Source: Warburgia ugandensis
Taxonomy: Eukaryota > Streptophyta > Magnoliopsida > Canellales > Canellaceae
DNA length: 64,000 nt
Direction: 5' to 3'
NCBI GenBank assembly: GCA_035236585.1
Contig: CP141132.1
Coordinates: 19,381,945 to 19,445,944, forward strand
In this document: piece after piece, positions 22,973-38,000 of the stretch
Numbering within the stretch: position 1 is the stretch's first letter
Layout of the letters: each line of letters opens with the position of its first letter
The notes under the pieces: model-generated
What the model was told of the DNA's origin: nothing
Seen by the model: only the letters and a program-made list of their open reading frames with translations
The model's database searches: none
Made by a program: the position numbers and the translations under genes

Positions 22973-24070
22973 CTCCAAGCTATGATATGAAGTAGTCAAT
23001 TAGACTGCAAGAGCAATTGATTGGGTTCTAAAAGGAGTGATTGGAATCTTAAAACAATCAGCTATTTCTCAAGAAAACTTGAGTTTTGCTTCTATAAATT
23101 TTGATCTTTAACACAATTTATTGGAATATTTTGGTAGTCAACTAGATTTCTATGTATACTATTCTTTCACATGATCTTCAATTTAAAATGTTGTTTACTA
23201 GTTGACAAGGACAATTAACAAGATCTAACAAAGTTGAACTTTCTTAAAAATGATAGCATTGAACTATTTGGGCAGAAGCATCAACTACATCTTAGGAAAA
23301 TCACTCAAATCACTTCTATTTATCTAAAGTTCAACTACAGTCACCATTTCTCAAAGCAATTGACTAGATGTCTTGATACTTCTGAAAGCAGTTGACTAAA
23401 TGGTGGACAAGTCAATTGGAATAGCAAGCCCTTCAAGTCCCTTCTAAGAGGCAATTGACTATATTTTTAAGGCAATCGGCTAGCTGGTAGTTATGGAAAT
23501 CAATCCTTGTCCTTTTATTTGTTGCATTCATGTACACATCAAAACCTCTCCAAGCTATGATATGTAGTAGTCAACTAGACTCCAAGGGCAATTGACTGGA
23601 TTCCAAAAAGAGTGATTAGAATCTTAAAACAATCAACTATTTCTCAAGAAAACTTGAATTTTGCTTCTATTGATTTTGATCTCTAACACAATTAATTGGA
23701 TTAATCTGGTTGTCAACTAGATTTCTATGTATACTATTCTTTCACAGATCTTCAGTTCAAAATGTAGTTGACTGGTTGATAAGGATAGTTAACTAGATCT
23801 TGAAAACTTGAACTTTTTTAAAAATGATAGCAGTCAACTATTTGGATTAAAGCATCAACTATATCTTAGGAAAATCACTATCAATATTTCTCAGAGCAAT
23901 TGACTAGACGTCTTGATACTTCTGAAAGCAATTGACTGAATGGTGGACAAGTCAAGTGGAATATCAAGTCCCTTCTAAGAGGCAATTGACTAGATTTTCA
24001 AGGCAATCAACTAGCTATTAGTTATGGCAATTAATCCTTGTCTTTTTATTTGTTGTATTCATGTCCACAT
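22973..24070. repeat. 575-bp tandem duplication rich in CAATTGACTAGAT-like motifs
   Basis: The block starting CTCCAAGCTATGATATG at 22973 recurs at 23548, an offset of 575 bp. The copies run in parallel through AAGAAAACTTGA, TCTATGTATACTATTCTTTC, GTCTTGATACTTCTGAAAGC and TTATTTGTTG(C/T)ATTCATGT. Copy 2 lacks about 50 bp present in copy 1 around 23300-23345. Inside each copy a short motif (A/C)AATTGACTAGAT / AGTCAACTAGA recurs many times in both orientations. There is no coding potential. Confidence 0.85.
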
Positions 24071-24839
24071 GCAATTTTGCATCATGCATGATAAATGTAA
24101 GCAATCACGCAAAGGAAAGATGAGGGCTGATTTTCCTAGGGGAATTCAAGGGTTTATATTTATATTTCATTATATCAAATTATTGTAAGTATATTCCTTT
24201 GGCACTAATGGCCATTAATTACATTTTCATAAAGTAAAGAAAAAGACCCTTGGTTATAGATTTATTGAAAATTAACTAGAACATAAAAAAATATGCAGTA
24301 TAATGACTTTGTATGTCATAGTATTGACTTTGGATCAAAATTTGCTTGATTCAGTTTTACAACATGACAGGTTGTTAAATCAATTTTATGGCACGAGCTA
24401 CTTGACAATTAGTATATGGCTTTCAAAGTGTTATTGTGACTAGATAAGAGTGTGCATCTTTGAAGCTTCTTTGTTTAATATTAAGTGTAGCATTAACATG
24501 CCCTCTCTTTAATCATATAGGAGGAGGTAGTTTTATCATATCCATAAGCACATAGAGATGTCCTTTTTGTATATATACAAAATGTGTAGTAGTATTGAAC
24601 AAAGATCTTGTATTCCTTTAGCCATTCAACATTGGAGAATAACACATGTATCGACATTGACCTTTTAACTTAAAGAAGCATGAGACTTGACTTTGTTGAA
24701 TTTGTAGCATATCTTTTACAAATGTCGTATGAATCAAATAGTAGAGTCCTTGTTGTTTAGGGCTTTTGAGAAAATGAAACATGTCCAGCTAGAACTTTCA
24801 TTATTTAGGGGTTTTTAAGCGAATGAGATCTGTTTGATT

Positions 24840-26240
24840 ATAGTCCTAATATTTTAGGACTCTTCAAGTTGGTATGACCCACTTTGCTAGAGCCCCTGAC
24901 TTTTAGGAGTTTTTGAGCTTCAAGACTTTGATTCTACTAAGGACTCTTAAGTTTTTGGAAGAGATACTCTTAAGATTTTTAAATTTTCAATTGATGTATG
25001 ACTCTTAGGTCTTAGAACTTCTAAACATCCAAGGTTTCTAAAATTTTAGCTATTCAAGGACTCTTAGGTATTAGTGCTTTTAACCATATAAGGAGTAAGT
25101 GGTTCCAAGAATTTCATTTGTACAAGGACTATTAAGTCTTAGGACTTTTAATCATCTAAGGACTCTAAAGTCTCTAGAATTTTAGTCTTGAAGGATTTTT
25201 TGGTCCTAGTAATTTTAATCATCTAAGATTTATAATATCTCTAGAATTCCATCATTTAAGGACTCTTCAGTAATAGAACTTGTAATCATTCTAGGAATCT
25301 AATAACTCCAAAATTTCTTTCATTTAGGGACTCTTAGGTTTGAGGACTTTTAGTTATCCAATGACTCTAATGTCTCTAGAATTCTCATCATTCAAGGACT
25401 CTTAGGTCTTAAGACTTTTGGTCATTCAAGGTCTCTGATGTCTCTAGAATTCCCATCACTCAAGGACTTTTGGGTTTCATGACTTTCAATCATCCAAGGA
25501 CTCTAATGTCTCTATAATTCTCTTCATTCAAGGACTCTTAGGTCATTGGAGTTTTAGTCATCTAAGGATTCCAATGTCTGTAGAATTCCCTTTCATTCAA
25601 GGACTATTAGGTCTTATGAGTTTTATTTGTCCAAGGACTCTAATTTCTTTGGAATTCAAGTTTATTAAGGAGTCTTACGCTAGAGATCTTTGATTAGTTT
25701 CAAAAATCTTGTGGTAATAGGACTTCGATTAATTCTAAGGGTCTAAATGTTTTGAAAGTCTTATAACCATAGGACTCTAAGTTGTAGAGTTCTTTTAGGA
25801 GTTATAATTATAGAACTATAGTTAGCTTTAGAAATTTAAACTAGAGCATTTTGATTAGATTTAGAAGTCTTAAGCTATAAGAATTTATATGGTTTAAGAA
25901 ATCTTAAGTTGTAAGACTCTAACTAGCATTAGAAGTCTAAAGCTGTAGGACTCAAAGTTACTTTAGGAGTCTTTAAGCTGTAGGACTCTGAAAAGTACAC
26001 GAAAATTTAAGGCTATAGACCTTTGAGTAACTCTTGGAGTCTCATGGATTTAGGACTCTAATTCAATTTAGGAGTCTTGTAGTTATAGGACTTTTATTTT
26101 TCTTCATGAGTATTATAACTTTAGAATTCCAATTTAAACTTTACGACTTAGTTGTATTGTAAGATGCTTAAAGTTACGGGAATCTTGGTCTCACAAGGAG
26201 TCCTAAAATTGTAGAAGTTTCAAAGTCATAGGACTCTCCA
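24840..26240. repeat. Degenerate minisatellite, 34-bp monomer in 68-bp pairs
   Basis: Diverged tandem units centre on AAGGACTCT and its relatives. In the best-ordered part (25370-25650) the motif TGTCTCTAGA starts at 25371, 25439, 25507 and 25575, exactly 68 bp apart, with the next match 69 bp later. Each 68-bp unit contains two related 34-bp halves, one with AAGGACTCTTAGGTCTT and one with AAGGACTCTAATGTCTC. After about 25680 the order weakens and units such as AAGCTGTAGGACTC appear at 40-50 bp spacing. There are no open frames. Confidence 0.85.
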
Positions 26241-29850
<3,610 letters not shown>

Positions 29851-29855
29851 TTCAG

Positions 29856-30011
29856 AATAACGCAAAACTGAAAGAAAAAGAGTTGAGGCTTGTAAAGAGA
29901 CTTCAGGGGGATGTATATGCTACCTACTTAAGATATGATAAAACACCAAAATGTCTTGGAAATAAATTAAATAAATTGGACAGGGAAACTGGAAAGCAGC
30001 TCAAGGAGCAG
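29856..30011 (+). pseudogene. Isolated exon-like segment, 52 codons, function unknown
   Basis: A 156-bp open segment bounded by AAGCTTCAG at the left (acceptor-like) and CAG|GTAAGC at the right (a good donor). Both boundaries fall between codons, so the exon is symmetrical (phase 0-0). It encodes a charged 52-residue peptide containing LRLVKRLQGDVYATYLRYDK, CLGNKLNKLDRE and GKQLKEQ, likely helical and rich in Lys, Arg and Leu. I do not recognise the family. No companion exon was found within several kb on the same strand, so it may be a stranded exon of a dead gene, a captured exon, or part of a gene with very long introns. Confidence 0.4.
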
Positions 30012-30019
30012 GTAAGCAT

Positions 30020-31700
30020 GACCTGGCTTGTGATGACTACTTCGTCTATCGATGACCTTTCTACAACAAATTAGGGCCTACTGTTGTAACTAGGTGATTT
30101 ATCTCAAGCCAACCTACCTAGAATCTGCGTCATCAGCCCATGACCTTGAGTTTTGCCGACTGATTTCAGATTGCCATATTTTAACCCCACGATTTCGCGA
30201 CATCTGAGTTTTACGGTTTCCAAACTGTAGCAGCAGTCAATCGAAATTGATTTTCTTGTCAAGATAAACTTGCACTTCCAGGTAGGATACTTAGCCGTAT
30301 TAAGCTGCGTCGGATCCTTTTATTTTCAGAATTTCTGTATTCTAATATCCAATCACAGCATAGCCTCTCAAAAAGCCTTATTTTCTCCCTTCCCTTTTTC
30401 ATTGGGTATCTGGAAAAAATTTACAGAAATGGCATACAAACGCAGCCTAAGACACGCCTACTTTCATTTCCAAGATATAGAAGTCGAGAGACTAAAAGGT
30501 ACCTGTGCCCGTGCCTGTAAGATCACGGCGTCTAAATCCAGCCACAAAGGACATTCATGTCCTGGATGTTAATGTCGTAGCATCAATATCTCTAAATCCA
30601 CACAATCCGGAACCCTCAAAATTTTTAAAAATTTCTTCTTTGTGTTTCAGAGAAGTAAACTTTACACCCTAGAGGGACCTAGAGGAACGTTTTCCAATTT
30701 CCTATTGAAATCCGGTGCATTATAGAAGCGCGACAACACCAACCGGGCAACTCCAGTATTTTGTTTTAATGGTGGGCCCCACATACCGTTGACCTACACC
30801 GTTCATCTGACTTCCTTAGCTTTGGATATCTACCGGTGCAAAATTCGTGACAAAAGGTCACCTCTAGCAACCAAGGAACGGTTCTCTCATCTTCCTAGAT
30901 ACAAACTGTTAGAAGCTCTCCCTAAGCAATTGCATTCAACAAACAAAAACAGATTCTGTTGGATGCTACCAAATCTCTTTCGGTATGATTTTGAACCATG
31001 AGATTTCCAGAGTTAGGTGCACATTTCAATTATATATGGGCCCCATCATACGTACAGGACTGGAGTTTCAGCACTGTTGAGGTGTTGTCGTGCTCTATAC
31101 CAGCATTACTCCACAAATTGGTCTAGGTTTTATTACATATTGACCGATTCATTCTGTTCCAGAACAGTAGCGGGTATACCATCGATTATAGAAAGGTCTC
31201 CGAACTGGAACCAGCAGATAAACAGTGTCGATCACTTGAAACTGCACTAGCGGGCGCACTTATTCACACGGCGTAGACAACACAAAAGCTCTGAACCAAA
31301 AACGATGGTTGAGCCCTGTACAGCTAAGAATCTAGGAAGCCATGCTTAGAATGTCGATTCCTCCGGAGAAGGTACTCAAATCTCAATAATCCATGTCAAG
31401 CATATCAATGCAGTTCGTCCAATCTTTCTAGTGCTCTTTGGGCCTAGTGGTATTGAAATCAACAGCGTAATTGTATCTCCGGAACCACTGATGAACAGAG
31501 GTTAGTGGAGAAATCTACAAGACCCAGCCGATCAATCATCTGTGACTTAAAACTGCACAAATTGAAATGTGGGGTCAATTATTCTCTTGCCACCATGATC
31601 TGTGTGCGACGCCATGACTATAATTTGCGGAAACCATAGTGAAACAATGGATAATAATTGCAAACAGCATGTCAATGGAGATTAAGAAGAGAAACTTGTA
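30020..31700. other. Gene-free stretch downstream of LETM1, less AT-rich
   Basis: This stretch is visibly less AT-rich than the flanking DNA, with more CpG, and lacks recognisable transposon domains. Short open frames (for example 30270-30572 and 31017-31250) have no motif and no convincing splice partners. It may be single-copy DNA that escaped insertion, lying between the exon-like segment and the LETM1 3' end. Confidence 0.4.
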
Positions 31701-31723
31701 ATTCCCAGATATAGAAAAGGAAA

Positions 31724-31729
31724 TTTATT
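31724..31729 (-). terminator. Candidate LETM1 polyadenylation signal (AATAAA)
   Basis: AATAAA on the minus strand about 340 nt after the LETM1 stop codon. It is a reasonable near-upstream element for a plant 3' end. Other A/T-rich candidates are nearby, so the cleavage site is not fixed by sequence alone. Confidence 0.4.
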
Positions 31730-32065
31730 ATCACAGTCAATCACAAAAGCATGAGTAAAAACTAAAATTTTTTGCTGTGCATTTATATTTAATTTTGTTT
31801 CTCTTTACTTTATACAGCAACAAAAACGTCTTTATCCATCTACAGCTACAAAAAATTGAAGGGTTCATCATGGAGAATCTGATTACAAATTCTACTCCAC
31901 CCCGACATGCAAAAATTAGATATAATGGCTGCAACTCACTCACAACATTGCAGTCGTTGGAAAGATTTACACCGTGTCTGATCAGACCTCTCAAATTACA
32001 TACCTAGAATAATATGCAAAGAATTAGGTTGAAAATAGGACGAGAACATCATGTCACTGTACCCT

Positions 32066-35000
32066 CTATCTACACCCTGCTTCAGCCCTTTCCACCCTTT
32101 CCATATTATCTGTCAGAGTGCCCAGTTTGACGATGTCCTCAACAAGAATCTTACCCTCTGTCGATAGGAAAATTGCAGAGTCGGTTACAATTACAGACCA
32201 ACAAGTGTAGAATTCCCTCCAGAGAAGAAACGGACAATGAAACACAATAAGAAAATTTTCAGATATCCACCTCTATCTTTGGAGAGGTTGCTGATAAGTT
32301 CTTGGACTCCCTCCTTTCCTATGGTGTCTTTTAGGTATATCGCTGCAGCAGCTACCTCCTCTGTAGTTACTTTTCCATCAAAGTCCCTGCAAATGGACAG
32401 TTGCTTGGTCTCTTCAGTAAAAATAGCCTTATGAAATCAAAGTATCAAAGTCTTATTCATGAACAGATAAAGAGGCAGATTTATTATTTAAAAAGAAAAA
32501 GAAAAAGAGAGAGAAGGGCCTTTGGAGGACAAATGATCAAGTGATGTCTATTAAAATTGGAAATAGAGATTTCAGAAATACAGTAAAAAGAAAAACTCAT
32601 ACAATCAGATGTCCACGGTACCAGCCTCCAGAAAAAAAATTCTCCTTAAAATAAATGAAGCTTCCAATTAGAAAAATACTAAATGTTATGCACTAATATG
32701 ATTCTAGAAAATAGAAAACTTGCTGCTGATTCGCTGTGTAAGAAATTTTTCCATGCTTTGGTGAAAGGACTAGGTATCTACAATACTATTATGTAACTGT
32801 TTCTATAATGCACAATGAGAAGGATGCCAACTTAACATCCCTACATGTGGTGTCACTGTACACGCTGGAAGATAAGGGTTATGATAAAAATATTCGGAGC
32901 ATGTCATCTGGCTATCAAATTCAGGCTACATATATTATAATACTCAGATTAATAGGTCTAGTACATTCCAGCAGAGGCTAATAATTGAGACAATTTGGTC
33001 TTTCGAAAAAAAAAATTGAGACATTTTCTGACATAAAATGGCAAAATGAAGGGCAATACGAATCAAGATGACACCAAGTGGTTCTCCATACTAAAATGCA
33101 TCAACTAATCGAGGTTCTTAACTATGAGGTCAATTAGTGGCGAGAGCACAACAAAGACAAAAACGTAGGTATAGTTACATTCCATTTCTCATACAGGTGA
33201 AGAAGCAAAAGGATCTGCTCTATGCAAACAGTCGTGACAAATTTAGTGTTACACAAAGAACTCGTCAAGTTAAAAATTACATGCTATCGAACAGGTCTAA
33301 GGCATCTAGCAATAATATTGGTGCATAACAAGGTGGGCTTGTTGCCATCCAGATAAAAAAATGGGATAGGCATGTTATACTTGCAGTATGGAGTAAAGGA
33401 CCAAAATTTGGTCTAAATTCTTATCAACTAAATAGATAACTAGCAAATGAAGAATTAGTTCATTAACGTTATGGAGTCCTGGAAATACAAATACTGATAC
33501 CTGATTAATTTTAAAAAGAACAGAAGATACCGATCTTAAAAATTGCTTTGGAGTATAGAAACAAAACACACTTCTCCTTATATGGTTCCTTTTACATGTT
33601 TTCACAGTTGAAATACCAGTTCAATAACAGTTGCACTATTTCTCAACAGGGCCATAATTTTTATTTACTTGAATTTGTAGCAATATGTTTTACACAGAAT
33701 TGGCAGGTTTGAATCATGAGAGACCATGATCAACTTTTAGGATGAAATAACAAAGTTCTATGTGCCTAACCTTCCTCAACTATAATAACACAAAAACACC
33801 TACTTGCATGCTAAATAAGAGCCAATATTACTTCAAGGAAATGAGGAAATAACTTCAAGAAATTGTTACCTGTCAAGTACTCTCCAACGATCACCAATTT
33901 TAGCATCCACTTCATCAATTTCCTTTTCAAGCTTTTGGAGTATAGCATCCACCTGAAGTTTGGAAAGACGAATAAAATAAAATTTTCCTCTACAATCAGA
34001 AAAGGCAACATAAGCATAGAACAATGAAAAGAATTAGTTACAGAATTTAAGTGTAACAACTGCATCAAATCAGGGTGCACTCATATGCCAACAAAACATC
34101 TATCCAACATGATTAAGAACTTCAAAAGAAAAATTTTGCCTCCAAGTTCCAACAAAGACAAAAGGATAAAGGAATCATTGTGCAAAGTTAGACCCTTGTC
34201 TTACCAATTTAGGAACAGTATTTACCACACATTTCATCATTATGACAGAGTTCAACATTACATCTTAACACATTGTCAAATGATGCGTTCATGTTATAAG
34301 GGTGAGTACTTTTCACAAGAATTTTAGTTACCCTACAGAGAAGATGAGAACAAGTAGAATATGAAAAATGAGAGGCTAGTGTACCAATTCCTTACCCGAT
34401 CAATAAGGGCTGAGGAAACCTTACTTCCTACAGCCTTTTCAGCTTCCTGGTCACTCTCCTCCCTAGCAGCTCTGTATGCCTTCTTAGCCTCTTCTTCACC
34501 TTCTGTTCCTTCTTTTTCTACCACGCTATTATATAGTGCTATCTGCCAGAAACCACAATACAGCATTCTAAGATGAAACTCTGGGAATAAAGTCACAAAG
34601 ACACATGTTATGGAGGTGAAGTAAATTATTAGGCAAAACAAAGCAATTATTAGGCACATCCCCAGAACAAAGGTGGTGAAGTAAAGTTATAAAGGATAAA
34701 TTACATCTGTCCGATTAGTCAAATTGTCATCTATTTCACATTTGGGATAAACCAAAGAAGTTAAATGACAGTCAATTTCTAAGATAGGACACCTCTTTCT
34801 TGACAAGGCCCAAAAATTCTTCACGCTCCCTACTGACTGACTGCAAGGTAAAAGAGAGGATAGTTTCAGCGTAAGAGTAGACCACTTAAAAGAAACTGAT
34901 AAAATATGAAAATAAATTCTTACAGATGCCGAAGCAAGAACAGCCAATGCACGGCTAAGATTACATAATTGTTCTTGTTTCTCCATTGTTTTGGCCTTAG

Positions 35001-38000
35001 CAAGCTCTTGTGCTTCTCTTGCAGTTGGAATAATCATTTCTTTTAAAGCTTTATCCTCCCGGCTTATTCCAGATTCCTTCATCCTGGCTTGCTCCTCTTC
35101 CTCTTTCTCTTCTTCCTCCTACAAATGATCAGCAACACATTTATAAACCAGCTCATAGAATGATTAGACTAACCAATATATTGTAAATGCAAACATGTCA
35201 AAAATGATTGAAAAGGAAGTCCTAAGGCTTTTGCACTTTTCAATTATCATTAAGGTCTCCTCAGGCGACAAAAATCTTATTTCATGAGGCAGTCTATCAA
35301 TGATATAGATTTTGCACAGTTGTAAGAAAACATTGAAGTTGGGTTGCTAAAGAGGAATAACATCAAGGGTTGATAAAGATACAATGGCATTCTGACAGAA
35401 AAATGAGATGTAGTGTTAGTTAAAAAATCAGCAAAAAGGGTATCAAATTGAATACTGCAAACAAAGTAATAAGAAATAAGGGCAAGTGATACACAGGAGG
35501 ATATGAGAAAACACAGAAAAAGCTGGAAGTTAGATCTTATCAAATGAAAACAAATATACACAATAATAATAGAATGATTAGATGCAGCACCAATGTCCCA
35601 TAGAAGTCAAGGACAAATGCAAGGAGCAACAGTCTGTCCACCACCAGTACAGAGGATAATTATGTTGGTGGCCCCCACCACAAGGCACAACAATAAGCAC
35701 CAGCTGCAAGGTGCAGCAAATCACCTGTCACTAGTCCTCTTTTAAAGAAACAACATAAAAGAAGAGAAGACTAGGTATCGTTGAAACAGAAGAGTCCAGA
35801 AATGGAACAGGATCCACTCAAAAAACTTGATCTCATAGTCAGGCCATAAGGCATCAAGATCACAAAATTTGCAATACAACAAGGACATAAGTTCCCATAC
35901 CTTGATAAGTTCCTCCTGCATTTCAAGGAACTCCAACTTCCTCCTCCTCTCTGAAACAGAATCTTCAGAAGGCAAGGCAGTTACACCAACAGTATCCACA
36001 ACCTCATCTGGCAAGGAACTAAGTGTAGCTTGAACTGCCTCCTCAGGCTTCACCTTTCCAGACACAGTGAAGGCTCTGGAAAATGTAATAACATTAATGC
36101 ATAGTCCAGGAAGACAACATCTTCAACCACTTCAACATGATAAGACTTAATTACCTGGAAAGAATCAGGAGAGAAGACGGAACGGAATGATTGAGGGACA
36201 AGTCTAACCAGTCGCGAAGCTGCAGACAGAATTTATCTTTTAGTGACAGAACCACATCAAATCATTTCTGAGACTTCAAATGAAGACAGTGCCAAAGTGT
36301 CTCAGCCAATGTTTATTTGTTAACATAAGGCATATTGGGTTCTCCAAAAATAAAATGGAGAAGACCACACATCTTTCTTTTCTTTAATGAAAACAACAGA
36401 CATTTTTATGTGGCTGTGTACAGTATAAACAAGTTTTATTTTTCTCTCTTTCACAATTAACATACATTCATAGAAAAACTAAAGATATAAGATAGCTAAA
36501 ATGGGACTTTAGAAATCAAAGTTTAGGTGGCAGTGTACAGTATAAACAAGTTTTATTTTTCTCTCTTTCACAATTAACATATATTCGTAGGGAAACTAAA
36601 TAAGACTGCTAAAACAGGACTTTAGCCATCTAAACTCAAACTCACACTTCCAACACCATCTCTGACCAATTAGTCACCCATCTTGCATCAGCTGGCAGCA
36701 TCATCATCATCATCATCAAGACCTTATCCCAATTAGGGGTCGGCCACATGAATCTTATTCTTCCATTCTACTCTATTAAATACCATGGTTTCATTTAGTC
36801 CCAAAGTTTTTAAATCTTTCCTCACCACTTCTATCCACGTTCTTTTGGGCCTTCCCCTTACCCTTTTAGAACCTTCTACTTGTATTGCCTCACTCCTTCT
36901 AACTAGTGCCATTGTTGGTCTCCTTTGGACATGTCCAAACCATCTAAGTCTAATCTCTCTCATCTTATTACCTATTGGTGTTACCCCTAAATTTTCTCTA
37001 ATATTTTCATTTCTAATTCTGTCCTTTCTTGTCGTACCACTCATCCATCTCAACATCCTCATTTCTGCGATGCTCATCCTATGAGTATCATGTTCCTTAA
37101 CTGGCTAACACTCTAATTCATAGAGCATGGCCGGCCTTACAGCCATCCTATAGAACTTTCCTTTTAGTTTGAGTGGCACCCGCCAATTACATACAACTCC
37201 AGATGCACATTTCCATTTGTTCCAGCCCGCTTGGATTCTCTGGCTAACCTCCCTCTCAATCTCTCCACTCTCATGGATCAATGATCCTAAGTACCGGAAG
37301 AGGTCTTTCACGGGGACTTCTTGGTTATCAATCTTGACTGGTGTTCCACTCCTACTCTCCTTATTAAAATTACATTCCATATATTTTGTCTTAGTTCAGC
37401 TAATTTTAAATTCTTCAGATTTTAATGCTTCTCTTCATAACTCTAGCTTTATGTTTACACCCTCCCTTGTCTCATCAAGTAAGACTATATCATCTACAAA
37501 TAGCATGCACCAGGGAATCTCCTCATGCAAATGTTTTTTTAACTCATCCATAACTAATGTGAAGAGGTATGGACTCAATGCCGATCCTTGGTGCAATCCT
37601 ACAGTGATAGGAAAATCACCAGTCACACCACTAGTGGTCTTAACATTTGTTACCACTCCCTCATACATATCTTTAATTATATCTATATACCCCTGAGAAA
37701 CCCCCTTAACACCCAACACCCTCCATATTAACTCTTTAGGGACTCTATCATAAGCTTTCTCTAAATCGATAAAGACCATATGTAGGTCTTTCCTCCTCTC
37801 CCTATATATCTCTACTAATTGTCTTAGTAAGAAAATAGCTTCCATGATAGACCTTCCAGGCATGAAACCAAACTGATTCTCTAATACACTTGTTTCATGC
37901 CGTAGCCTCTTCTCAATCACTCTTTCAAAAAGTTTCATGGTGTGACTCATAAGCTTGATCCCTCGATAATTAGTGCAGCTTTGAATGTCACCTTTATTCT

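Noticed and set aside
24840..26240. CRISPR-like array
   Set aside because: Units are contiguous diverged 34/68-bp tandem repeats without unique spacers, and the genome is a plant.
37169..37696. 175-codon plus-strand open frame in LETM1 intron 6
   Set aside because: Antisense shadow of the RTE LINE reverse transcriptase.
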